Shown in pieces: positions 1 to 6,264 of a stretch of DNA of 9,031 bases (the stretch's first letter is position 1; the number at the start of each line of letters is the position of its first letter). The position numbers were made by a program, and so were the translations under genes. The notes under the pieces are model-generated. The model was not told where the DNA came from. It saw only the letters and a program-made list of their open reading frames with translations, and did no database searches. Where the stretch lies: the NCBI GenBank assembly GCA_913020235.1, contig CAJWBT010000074.1, forward strand, positions 1 to 9,031. The letters are read 5' to 3'. Origin of the DNA: an uncultured Chloroflexota bacterium (lineage in GTDB: Bacteria > Chloroflexota > Dehalococcoidia > UBA3495).

Positions 1-1
1 C

Positions 2-64
2 TTCTGCGAGAACCAGAACCAGGACAAGACCGCGGTGGGCGCGGCGACGGCCATCCTTCCCTAG
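2..64 (+). CDS. C-terminal end of a gene, possibly a MaoC-like hydratase (partial)
   Basis: Reading frame 2 is open from the window edge and ends at a TAG at 62-64, giving 20 residues that include ENQNQDKTAVGAATAILP. A block of the form 'ENQ...G.A...LP' is the usual last strand of hot-dog fold MaoC-type (R)-enoyl-CoA hydratases, so that is the suggested family. Twenty residues are too few to be sure, and frame 1 is also open up to 67-69. The codon composition (GCG, GTG, ACC, GCC) fits a real GC-rich coding end. The body of the gene lies outside the window. Confidence 0.5.
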   Translation, partial: FCENQNQDKTAVGAATAILP

Positions 65-207
65 CTTAACTCGCTTGTTCCGGGGCGCGCTCTCTCCGAG
101 CTCTCTCTCATGGATGGGCCTATCGCCGGGTCGATCGCGGATCACGTATCGGCCGAGGCCCTGGAATGGCCTGGTTCCGCAAGCTGCCTTCGGGAAACCT
201 GGGCGGC

Positions 208-236
208 TTGCGTCTTGCCTGGCGTTTCTTTACACT
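208..236 (+). promoter_or_regulatory. Candidate sigma70-type promoter for the selenoprotein gene
   Basis: TTGCGT at 208-213 and TACACT at 231-236 are separated by exactly 17 bases. The -35 matches consensus at 3 of 6 positions (the key TTG) and the -10 at 4 of 6. A start near 243 would leave a leader of about 27 bases, with the AGGAGG ribosome site at 261-266. The stretch 65-207 upstream holds no gene that I can support. Confidence 0.4.
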
Positions 237-269
237 TCGCCCATCTGGCCCTACCCACTAAGGAGGACC

Positions 270-566
270 ATGCCCGGAGCCGAATACGGGAAAGTAGAAG
301 TCGAGATCGTCTACTGTGTGCCGTGAGGGTACCACGCGCTCGCCACGTGGATGGCGATTGAGTTCTGGCGGCGGGGGGCGGTTGGCGATGTTGCCCTAAG
401 ACTCACACCCGGGGACAAGGGACGCCTGGAGGTTTACCTGGACGGCGAGAAGATCTTCGACCGGAAGGAAGACGGCGGATATCCCAATTGGCCCAAGATC
501 AACGAGATTTACATGGTTATCGCCGAAAAGATCTACGAGGTCGAGGAAGCCACGGCCGCCGGCTAG
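270..566 (+). CDS. SelW-like (Rdx/SelT/SelW/SelH family) selenoprotein with in-frame TGA for selenocysteine
   Basis: Reading ATG 270 through the TGA at 324-326 gives one 98-residue protein, the usual size for the thioredoxin-fold Rdx family, whose members are thought to act as small thiol or selenol redox proteins. The N-terminal strand (residues 8-15) ends in Cys16-Val-Pro-Sec19, the family's CxxC/CxxU redox motif at its expected place near the N terminus. The rest has the typical C-terminal half: GRLEVYLDGEKIF, then the RKEDGGYP turn and a closing helix. An AGGAGG at 261-266 sits 3 bases before the ATG, which decides the start. Nothing like a ribosome site precedes the internal ATG at 351, and starting there would remove the first strand and the active site. 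A hairpin at 340-357 fits a bacterial SECIS. Selenocysteine insertion needs SelA, SelB, SelD and tRNA-Sec elsewhere in the genome. The alternative is a TGC/TGT-to-TGA sequencing error or a broken CxxC gene. Confidence 0.85.
340..357 (+). promoter_or_regulatory. Putative bacterial SECIS hairpin
   Basis: TCGCCA (340-345) pairs perfectly with TGGCGA (352-357), closing a 6-base loop CGTGGA at 346-351. The loop begins 19 bases after the TGA and has G as its second base. Known bacterial SECIS elements are a stem just behind the UGA with a small apical loop carrying G in its first two positions, roughly 16-37 nt downstream. A competing 5-bp stem, CCACG (332-336) with CGTGG (346-350), is also possible, so the fold is not unique. 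Confidence 0.6.
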
Positions 567-637
567 CGTATTGTCCTGTAAATAGCTTTGCATCGGCGAA
601 GTTGTGCGAAATTCACTCCCCACGATCGTCCTTCCGG

Positions 638-653
638 CCCTTCCGCGGAAGGG
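638..653. repeat. Perfect 16-bp palindrome in the 243-base gap after the selenoprotein
   Basis: CCCTTCCGCGGAAGGG reads the same on both strands. It lies 71 bases behind the selenoprotein stop and could be an operator-type site. As RNA it would form only a tight hairpin, and no T-run follows, so it is not a convincing terminator. In the remainder of 567-809 I see no promoter, riboswitch or small gene that I can support. Confidence 0.4.
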
Positions 654-809
654 GAATCCAGAAAAGCCTTCGCCGGGATTGCGGACCAGGTATCAAGCCA
701 TTTACGAGACACTGGGCTGGCACCCTCCGGGTTGCAGGGAAGGAGAATCCCCCGTTTGAAGGACCTTCGTAACGTAATGACCACCGGAATCCAGAGCTAG
801 GGGGGCCCG

Positions 810-1844
810 TTGGCAGTCGTCCAAATCACAGGGGACCGCCCTGGGTCCGGCAAGACCAGCCTGGCAGGGGCACTTCTGCTTCACCGGTCCGAGACCGGCA
901 GGAGGGCAGGCTACTGCAAACCCCTTTCTGAAACGCCGGGCAAAGACCCCGACGTGTCCTTCGTGTCCGAAATGCTGCTGGCGGGTTCTACCGGGCATCC
1001 GGTCCCCGAACCGCGCCCGATGCCACCGCTCACCGGGCCCGGCCCGGCGCTGGGCACCGAGCAGGCCGGCCAGATAAAGAGCGCCGTGACTCAGATTGAG
1101 GCCGAGGCCGGCCTGGTGTTGGTGGAAAGCCCAGACCTGGAGCGGCCCGGCGGCGGCGCATCACCCATACCCCTTGAGCTGGCGTCTCTCCTAGACTCCA
1201 GGGTGGTGCTGCTGTTTCGGTACACCTCCGACCTCGAGGCCGGCGCCATCCTGACCGCCGGCCAGCCCTTCGGCGACCGGCTGGCCGGCATCGTTGTCAA
1301 CGGGGTCACGACATACCGGGGCCGGGACATCAACCAGACCCTCGCGGCGGAGGTGCGGGCCGGCGGCGTTCCGTTCCTGGGTTCTTTGCCCGAAGACCGC
1401 GCCATCCTGGCGGTGACGGTACGGCAGATCGCCGGCTACCTGGGCGGCCGGTGGGTGCAGGAGCCGGACCAGACCGACGCCTCTATCGAGCGGTTCCTCA
1501 TTGGCGGCAACATCATGGACCTGGGGCAGACCTACTTTGGCCGGCACTCCAATCAAGCGGTGATCACCCGGGCCGCCCGGCCGGATATCCAGATGGCCAG
1601 CATCCTGGCCGGCACCCGCTGTCTGGTCTTGACCGGCGGCGCCGAGCCCACTGAGTACGTGAAGGCCGAGGCGCTCCAACGGGAAGTGACCCTGATCCTG
1701 GTGGACGGGAATACCCTGGACACCGCCGAGGCGCTGGCCGGCCTCTTGCAGCAGGCCAACACCCACACCATGCAACAAATCCAGCGATTCCTTCACCTCG
1801 TGCGCGGCCACCTGGACGTGAACGCCCTGACCTCCGCCGCCTGA
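810..1844 (+). CDS. Stand-alone BioD-like P-loop plus DRTGG domain protein (COG0857 type)
   Basis: This 344-residue protein has the architecture of the N-terminal part of long phosphotransacetylases, here without the acetyltransferase domain. Residues 1-210 form a dethiobiotin-synthetase-like P-loop domain: Walker A GDRPGSGKT (8-16), YCKPLS (35-40), VLVESP (103-108), GIVVNGV (160-166) and the GVPFLGSLPEDR segment (186-197). Residues about 220-315 form a DRTGG domain with the pattern 'ITRAARPDIQMASILAGTR...LTGG'. In phosphotransacetylases this region is regulatory and binds effectors; for stand-alone versions the function is not established. The start must be TTG at 810: a TAG lies in frame at 798-800, the next in-frame ATG is well past the P-loop, and a G-rich ribosome site (AGGGGGG, 799-805) precedes the TTG. 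No pta or ackA gene is visible nearby. Confidence 0.85.
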   Translation: MAVVQITGDRPGSGKTSLAGALLLHRSETGRRAGYCKPLSETPGKDPDVSFVSEMLLAGSTGHPVPEPRPMPPLTGPGPALGTEQAGQIKSAVTQIEAEAGLVLVESPDLERPGGGASPIPLELASLLDSRVVLLFRYTSDLEAGAILTAGQPFGDRLAGIVVNGVTTYRGRDINQTLAAEVRAGGVPFLGSLPEDRAILAVTVRQIAGYLGGRWVQEPDQTDASIERFLIGGNIMDLGQTYFGRHSNQAVITRAARPDIQMASILAGTRCLVLTGGAEPTEYVKAEALQREVTLILVDGNTLDTAEALAGLLQQANTHTMQQIQRFLHLVRGHLDVNALTSAA

Positions 1845-1941
1845 GGCGCTGCCCGCCGGGCGGATTCACCCCCTACGCCCCGGTCCTGGTACGACTTCCA
1901 CTGCCGGCAAGCGTCTCCAGTCACCGGCGTTTCTCATCTGC

Positions 1942-1970
1942 TTGACTCGAAACCGGGCACACCCTAGAAT
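1942..1970 (+). promoter_or_regulatory. Strong sigma70-type promoter for the IscA/ErpA gene
   Basis: TTGACT (1942-1947) and TAGAAT (1965-1970) are separated by 17 bases, and each matches consensus at 5 of 6 positions. Transcription would start near 1977, leaving a leader of about 60 bases. It is the best promoter in the window. It implies that the iron-sulfur gene is expressed independently of the DRTGG-protein gene upstream. Confidence 0.75.
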
Positions 1971-2037
1971 TAAGGTGTTGGCCTCGTGCCAAGCTTTTGC
2001 TTTCAGTGGAACCTAGTCCGTACCCCTGGAGGGTCCC

Positions 2038-2394
2038 ATGGCAATAACGCAGGATGGCGTGGTACTGGGTGTAAAGATCAGCGAGAAGGCCGCCAGCAAG
2101 ATCAAGGTCTTCGCCGCCAAGGAGGGCGTGACCGAGAACGTGGGGTTGCGCGTGGCGGTGAAGGGTGGTGGCTGCTCCGGGCTAACCTACGACCTTAAGA
2201 TCACCGGCGAGGAGTTGCCCACCGACAAGGTTGTGGAGCAGTACGGGGTCAAGGTGATGGTGGACAAGAAGAGCTACATCTACCTGGTGGGGACCGAGCT
2301 GGACTTCTCCGACGGCCTCAACGGCAAGGGCTTCGTGTTCGAAAACCCCAATGCAAAGAAGTCCTGTGGCTGCGGCACCTCATTTAGCGTTTAG
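2038..2394 (+). CDS. erpA: A-type iron-sulfur carrier protein (IscA/ErpA/SufA/HesB family)
   Basis: This 118-residue protein of normal family length binds or transfers Fe-S clusters to client apoproteins in the cytoplasm. The three family cysteines are present: Cys46 in GGGCSGL, and Cys110 and Cys112 in the C-terminal SCGCGTSF. The flanking blocks are also typical, with ISEKAASKI at the N terminus and the LDFSDGLNGKGFVFENPNA segment before the last cysteines. GGAGGG at 2028-2033 sits 4 bases before the ATG. The gene has its own promoter upstream and an intrinsic terminator downstream, so its main transcript is probably monocistronic. The next gene is a YgfZ-like protein, a known partner class for A-type carriers. 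ErpA, IscA and SufA cannot be separated from this sequence alone, so the symbol is the best guess. Confidence 0.93.
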   Translation: MAITQDGVVLGVKISEKAASKIKVFAAKEGVTENVGLRVAVKGGGCSGLTYDLKITGEELPTDKVVEQYGVKVMVDKKSYIYLVGTELDFSDGLNGKGFVFENPNAKKSCGCGTSFSV

Positions 2395-2420
2395 CGCAGT
2401 CACCCTTTGTGAACCCAAGC

Positions 2421-2451
2421 CGCCGCCTTTGTCTCAAGGGAGGCGGCGTTT
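2421..2451 (+). terminator. Intrinsic terminator behind the IscA/ErpA gene
   Basis: CGCCGCCT (2421-2428) pairs perfectly with AGGCGGCG (2441-2448) around a 12-base loop and is followed by TTT (2449-2451). The stop codon of the upstream gene lies 27 bases before the stem. The T-run is short, so some readthrough into the ygfZ-like gene is likely. Confidence 0.7.
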
Positions 2452-2493
2452 CGTACCAGACCTAGCTCACTGCCAGAGAACTCCGGGCGAGCC

Positions 2494-3513
2494 ATGAAAT
2501 TACAGCGCTCAGCAATACACCCCGATGCCGCTTTCGAGTACCGGGCCGCCACCGAGGGCTCGGCGGTCTACGACGTGTCCCACATGGGACGGCTGAAGGC
2601 CTCTGGCGCTGACGCCCTCGACCTGCTCAACCGCCTCTCAACCAACAAGGTGGTGGACCTGCAGCCGGGCCAGGGAGCGCCCACCATCCTGACCACCGAC
2701 CGGGGGCGCATCTTGGACCTGGTGAGCGTGGTCAACACCAGCGACTACGCGCTTCTCATCACCAGCCCCGGCACCCAGCCGACGGTGATCGCCTTTCTGG
2801 ACAAGTACACCATAATGGAGGACCTGGCCGTCGAGGACCTGACAGCCTCCACCCGCATGCTGGCCGTCTTCGGGCCCGAAAGCCAGGCAACACTGGAGAC
2901 GGCCGCCCGCATGAGCCTGAGCGACCTGCCTCCCTATCACACGGCACTGGCGGAAGTAGGGGGATGTCAGGCCCGCATTATCCACCACCCGTTGGCGCAG
3001 CTGCCCGGCTTCTATCTGGTCACCTCGACCGAGGCCGCCCCTCGGGTATGGCAAGAGCTGGTGGACTCGGGAGCCGCGCCGGTAGGAGACGAAGCCTACG
3101 AGGCGGTACGGGTGCGGTGGGGCATCCCGGCCCACGGCCATGAGATCGGCGAGGAGTACAACCCACTGGAGGCCGGCCTTATCGGGTCCATAGACTTCGC
3201 CAAGGGCTGCTATATAGGCCAGGAGGTCATCGCCCGGCTGGACACGTACCGGAAAGTCCAGAAACATCTGGTGAATTTGACCTTCGGGCCGGGCTCGGCC
3301 GTGTCTGAGGGCGCATACCTGCGACTGAGCGGCCAGATAGTGGGGAAAGTCACGTCGGTGGCCACGAATCTGGCTACCGGGGAGACCTTCGGCCTGGCGT
3401 ATGTACGGAAGGGAACCGCGACCGAAGCCACCAGGTTGGAGCTGCAGGAGCCCTCGGAAGGAATGGCCGAGATTCAGGGCCTATGCCAGCTATTCGGGCC
3501 GGGCCAGGAGTAG
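2494..3513 (+). CDS. ygfZ: YgfZ/GcvT-like folate-fold protein (IBA57-type iron-sulfur maturation factor)
   Basis: This 339-residue protein has the aminomethyltransferase (GcvT) fold. Near the N terminus is YDVSHMGRLKASG (26-38), followed by a LNRLSTNKV segment. The hallmark KGCYIGQE motif lies at 237-244, with the conserved Cys239, preceded by NPLEAGL (223-229). KGCYxGQE marks the YgfZ/IBA57 branch, which binds tetrahydrofolate and supports synthesis or repair of 4Fe-4S proteins. True glycine-cleavage GcvT lacks this motif, and no gcvH or gcvP is nearby. The N terminus is shorter than in GcvT, as in other YgfZ proteins. The ribosome site before ATG 2494 is poor (GGGCGAG), so translation may be modest. 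The gene lies about 100 bases behind the IscA/ErpA gene with a terminator between them, and no obvious promoter of its own is visible. Confidence 0.85.
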   Translation: MKLQRSAIHPDAAFEYRAATEGSAVYDVSHMGRLKASGADALDLLNRLSTNKVVDLQPGQGAPTILTTDRGRILDLVSVVNTSDYALLITSPGTQPTVIAFLDKYTIMEDLAVEDLTASTRMLAVFGPESQATLETAARMSLSDLPPYHTALAEVGGCQARIIHHPLAQLPGFYLVTSTEAAPRVWQELVDSGAAPVGDEAYEAVRVRWGIPAHGHEIGEEYNPLEAGLIGSIDFAKGCYIGQEVIARLDTYRKVQKHLVNLTFGPGSAVSEGAYLRLSGQIVGKVTSVATNLATGETFGLAYVRKGTATEATRLELQEPSEGMAEIQGLCQLFGPGQE

Positions 3514-3527
3514 CGCCTCTTCTCCCT

Positions 3528-3548
3528 CCGGCCAGGCCGGTGCCGGCC
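3528..3548. terminator. GC-rich hairpin between convergent genes, weak terminator candidate
   Basis: CCGGCC (3528-3533), GGCCGG (3535-3540) and CCGGCC (3543-3548) can form alternative 6-bp stems with 1-2 base loops. The element sits in the 97-base gap where the ygfZ-like gene and the nadD-pyrE fusion converge, a place where a bidirectional terminator is expected. No T-run follows on either strand, so the call is weak. Confidence 0.3.
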
Positions 3549-3610
3549 ACCTGCCCCGGTCTCCCCTCATCCCTGCAGCCAAGCTTGGGTTGCCGGTATC
3601 GGGCAGGCCA

Positions 3611-4843
3611 TCATCCGGGAGCGCGGCACACCTCTATCTTCCCCTCGGACGTCGCCTCCAGCAGCGCCACGAAGTCGTAGCCCCGCCGGCGCAACTCCTC
3701 TGATCCCCCTTCTCGCCGGTCCAGAATCGCCAACACTTTCACCACGGTGCAGCCGGCGGCTTCCGCCGCGGCGATTGCCTGAAAAAGGGACCCCCCGGTG
3801 GTGCAAACATCGTCGACAATGGCTACGCGGCAGCCCGGCTTCAGCGGTCCTTCGATGTTCTGGCCGGTACCGTGGGCCTTGGCCTCCTTCCTGACGATGA
3901 AGCCAGGGATCGGGCCGCCCTCCAGGTGGCTGGCCAGCGCTATGCCGGCGACCATGGGGTCAGCCCCCAAGGTAAGGCCCCCGACCGCTTCAACACCGGA
4001 TTCACGAAGAATCGGCAGCACGGCGCTGGCGATAAGGTGTGCGCCCTCCGGGTCCAGGCTCAGTAGCCGGCCATCGAAGTAGTAGCCGCTCTTCTTGCCC
4101 GATGTTAGAGTAATCTCGCCGTACTTGAGTGCGCCCCGCTCCTGCGCAACTTGAAGAAGGCGGCTTCCCCTGTCTTCGCCCGGAGATGTTCCCCAGACCG
4201 CACCGGTGACGGCGATCTCCGCCGCAGCTTGTTCCCCATCGTCTGACCTGTAAAGCCCGTGCTCTTCGATGTAATCGGCCACTGCCTGAGGCGCTTGATA
4301 ACGCAGGGAGATACCCGCGGCGGCCCGCCGGCGGATCTCGGTACCACTGATCGGAGTCAACGGCGTGGACAGTAGCTCCACCTTTCCGGCGGCTCGCGGG
4401 TACTGGGCAAAGAACTCCGGCCATTCAAACCGCTGGTGGCCGGGCCGAGCGACTACAACCAGATTGCATAGCTCAACAACCCGGCCCGGCTCCTTCCATC
4501 GGTGGAACTGCTCCATCGCGTCCAGCCCCAGGATGAAATACAGGCTCACCGTGTTATCCAGCCTTCCCAGCAGCTGCTCTAGTGTATCCACGGTGTAGGT
4601 GGGACCCGGCCGGTCGATCTCGTCCAAGCATACTTCGAAGTGAGGGTTGTTCTCCACCGCAAGACGCACCATGTTGACCCGGTGCGCGGTCGCGGTAAGT
4701 GCTTGCTCTTCCTTCAGCCACGGCTGTCCGGCAGGCATGAACAGCACCCGCTCCAACCCCAATCGGATGCGGGCCTCCTCAGCCATACTCAAGTGGCCCA
4801 GGTGAATCGGATCGAATGTACCGCCCAGAACGCCTACCCGCAT
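3611..4843 (-). CDS. nadD-pyrE: NadD-PyrE fusion: nicotinate-mononucleotide adenylyltransferase joined to orotate phosphoribosyltransferase
   Basis: One 410-residue frame holds two complete enzymes. Residues 1-199 are NadD (NaMN + ATP to NaAD + PPi): the nucleotidyltransferase motif GGTFDPIHLGH (7-17), the GPTYTVDTL block (80-88), and ISGTEIR (165-171, usually ISSTxIR), ending in the typical YIEEHGLYR. After a linker at about 200-226, residues 227-410 are PyrE (orotate + PRPP to OMP + PPi): LTSGKKSGYYFDGR (246-259), GGLTLGADP (288-296), VRKEAKAHGTG (317-327), and the PRPP-binding VAIVDDVCTTGGS (340-352). No in-frame ATG, GTG or TTG occurs between residues 189 and 274, so pyrE cannot start separately. 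The chosen start is ATG 4843, one base behind the obg stop. An in-frame TTG at 4858 would overlap obg and add five non-family residues. The two enzymes act in NAD and UMP synthesis and both release pyrophosphate. Both activities look intact. Confidence 0.93.
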   Translation of the reverse strand: MRVGVLGGTFDPIHLGHLSMAEEARIRLGLERVLFMPAGQPWLKEEQALTATAHRVNMVRLAVENNPHFEVCLDEIDRPGPTYTVDTLEQLLGRLDNTVSLYFILGLDAMEQFHRWKEPGRVVELCNLVVVARPGHQRFEWPEFFAQYPRAAGKVELLSTPLTPISGTEIRRRAAAGISLRYQAPQAVADYIEEHGLYRSDDGEQAAAEIAVTGAVWGTSPGEDRGSRLLQVAQERGALKYGEITLTSGKKSGYYFDGRLLSLDPEGAHLIASAVLPILRESGVEAVGGLTLGADPMVAGIALASHLEGGPIPGFIVRKEAKAHGTGQNIEGPLKPGCRVAIVDDVCTTGGSLFQAIAAAEAAGCTVVKVLAILDRREGGSEELRRRGYDFVALLEATSEGKIEVCRAPG

Positions 4844-4844
4844 T

Positions 4845-6146
4845 CTAGAACCACTCAACCTCTACTCTTCCGATGCGTATCGTGTCACCGGCCTCAATGC
4901 CGGCCTCCGCAAGCTGCTGGGCCAGTCCCCGCCGCCTCATGACCCTCCACAGCTGCAAAATGACCCGCCGGTCCCTGGTGTCAGCCAGCGCCGCCAGCCG
5001 CTCCAAGTGCTCCGACTCCACTACGTACACGCCCGCGTCTTTATAGACTTTCTCGTGGGTGCTTGGTCTGTTAGCCCTACGGACAGGCTCGACCATTCCC
5101 ACCGGGGCGGGCCCCTGCCTCGGCACCGTGCCCAACACCTCCACAACCCTGCCGAGCAGCTCGTCTACGCCTTCGCCGGTAGCCGCCGAGATAGAGACCA
5201 CCGGCACCTGCTCCCCCTTCGGACCAGTCACCGGTAAAGCGCGGGTCGCCTCCGCCAAGCCCGTTATGATCTCAGACCGATGTTCTCGTACCTCGGTCAC
5301 ATCAATTTTGTTCAACGCCACAAGTAGAGGCTTCTCAACCATGGAAGGATTGAACCGGCGCAGCTCAGAACTCACCATCTCGAAATCACCAACGGGGTCC
5401 TCGGACAGCCCATCAACCAGATGTAGATAGACCCTGACTCGCTCCGCATGCCGCAGGAACTGATGACCCAGCCCCACTCCCCGATGGGCTCCCTCCAGAA
5501 GGCCAGGCACTTCCATCATGACGAAGTCCACACCACGGTTGCTGACTACACCCAATACGGGCTCCACCGTGGTAAACGGATAACCGGCCACCCGTGGCTC
5601 TGCGGCACTACAACGTGAAATCAGCGTTGACTTCCCAGCATTTGGACAAGCGATCAGACCGACATCAGCCACCAACTTCAGTTCGAGAAACAGCACCAAA
5701 TACTCACCCCGCTCGCCCCTCTCAAACAACACCGGCTCCTGATTGGTCGCCGTCACATAATGGGCATTCCCAAAACCACCCTTCCCTCCCCTAGCTACTA
5801 GCAGCGGCTCTGTCCCCACTACATCAAACAGGAACTCCGTTTCACCATCTTTGTACCGGCGAGAAACCTCAGTTCCTATCGGAACCTTAACGACCGTATC
5901 GTGCCCGTTAAAACCACGCTGGTCCTTTCCTTTTCCGTGGGCTCCTCCCGCGACATATACCGTACTATTGAACTTGATATGCCTCAATGTGTTCAGAGAG
6001 GGATCGCCACAGACATAAGCACTCCCACCGGTACCGCCATCTCCTCCATCGGGGCCACCTCGTGGCTTGAACTTCTCTCTCAAGAAGCTGCAGCAGCCAT
6101 TCCCGCCATTACCTGCTTTTATATTTAATCTTGCTGTATCAATCAT
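4845..6146 (-). CDS. obg: Obg family GTPase (ribosome-assembly/stress GTPase)
   Basis: This 433-residue protein has the full three-domain Obg layout. The glycine-rich Obg fold covers residues 1-160, with REKFKPRGGPDGGDGG (23-38) and ARGGKGGFGNAHY (118-130). The GTPase domain covers about 161-340: PNAGKST (168-174), the YPFTT switch I (189-193), NKID (279-282) and SISA (318-321). The C-terminal OCT domain starts near 365 and ends in VEVEWF. Obg proteins bind the large ribosomal subunit and link ribosome maturation to growth state. Two usually invariant positions differ: the first Gly of G1 is Ala166 (GCT), and the G3 Asp is Glu212 (GAA, in EVPGLLEGA). The ATG at 6146 is preceded by no clear ribosome site but by an AT-rich leader. 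Codon use in the N-terminal half (AGA, TTA, AAT, ATA) is more AT-rich than in the neighbours. nadD-pyrE follows after 1 nt, surely co-transcribed. Confidence 0.97.
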   Translation of the reverse strand: MIDTARLNIKAGNGGNGCCSFLREKFKPRGGPDGGDGGTGGSAYVCGDPSLNTLRHIKFNSTVYVAGGAHGKGKDQRGFNGHDTVVKVPIGTEVSRRYKDGETEFLFDVVGTEPLLVARGGKGGFGNAHYVTATNQEPVLFERGERGEYLVLFLELKLVADVGLIACPNAGKSTLISRCSAAEPRVAGYPFTTVEPVLGVVSNRGVDFVMMEVPGLLEGAHRGVGLGHQFLRHAERVRVYLHLVDGLSEDPVGDFEMVSSELRRFNPSMVEKPLLVALNKIDVTEVREHRSEIITGLAEATRALPVTGPKGEQVPVVSISAATGEGVDELLGRVVEVLGTVPRQGPAPVGMVEPVRRANRPSTHEKVYKDAGVYVVESEHLERLAALADTRDRRVILQLWRVMRRRGLAQQLAEAGIEAGDTIRIGRVEVEWF

Positions 6147-6166
6147 AAGATGTAGTAGCTACAGTA

Positions 6167-6194
6167 ATACTAATAAAGCCGTGGACACGGTGAA
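6167..6194 (-). promoter_or_regulatory. Possible promoter for obg-nadD-pyrE
   Basis: On the - strand, TTCACC (6194-6189) and TAGTAT (6172-6167) are separated by 16 bases, and each matches consensus at 4 of 6 positions. The -10 lies 20 bases before the obg ATG, so the leader would be very short, in keeping with the missing ribosome site. The AT-rich surroundings make chance matches likely. Confidence 0.25.
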
Positions 6195-6239
6195 TAGCAG
6201 ATATGGCTTCTATCTGGTGCCTGGTGGACTGGCTTTATT
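6172..6239. repeat. 68-base inverted-repeat element with nested hairpins upstream of obg
   Basis: AATAAAGCC (6172-6180) and GGCTTTATT (6231-6239) form a perfect 9-bp outer stem enclosing 50 bases. Within it, CAGATA (6198-6203) pairs with TATCTG (6211-6216) over a 7-base loop. CCGTG (6179-6183) can pair with CACGG (6186-6190), competing with two base pairs of the outer stem. The arrangement could be a structured leader RNA of obg, an untranslated RNA on either strand, or a DNA-level cruciform. I do not recognise it as a known riboswitch or tRNA. Confidence 0.45.
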
Positions 6240-6264
6240 CTAACACGGAGTACGGGAAGGCAGG

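Noticed and set aside
65..207. A tRNA or small RNA in the gap before the selenoprotein
   Set aside because: GGGCC (116-120) and GGCCC (157-161) can pair, but no cloverleaf or T-loop motif is present. tRNA-Sec in particular was looked for and not seen.
351..566. A separate 71-residue hypothetical gene starting at ATG 351
   Set aside because: It has no ribosome site and would lack the first strand and redox motif of its family. Reading through the TGA from ATG 270 gives a complete SelW-like protein, so this is the C-terminal part of that gene.
700..780. A possible riboswitch before the DRTGG-protein gene, suggested by GC-rich paired-looking segments
   Set aside because: No cobalamin, TPP, SAM or similar core could be recognised, and the pairings are short and not exclusive.
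1191..1811. A 206-residue open frame on the - strand opposite the DRTGG protein
   Set aside because: It is fully antisense to a well-supported gene. Long antisense frames are common in GC-rich DNA, and the protein shows no recognisable motif.
1845..1880. A terminator after the DRTGG-protein gene
   Set aside because: The GC-rich repeats here form only 4-5 bp stems with unsuitable loops, and no T-run follows.
2638..3267. A 209-residue open frame on the - strand opposite the ygfZ-like gene
   Set aside because: It lies antisense to a gene with a clear family signature and has no motif or ribosome site.
4843..4858. An upstream TTG start for the nadD-pyrE fusion at 4858
   Set aside because: It would overlap obg by 14 bases and add five residues before the usual NadD start. 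The ATG one base after the obg stop gives the family-like N terminus.
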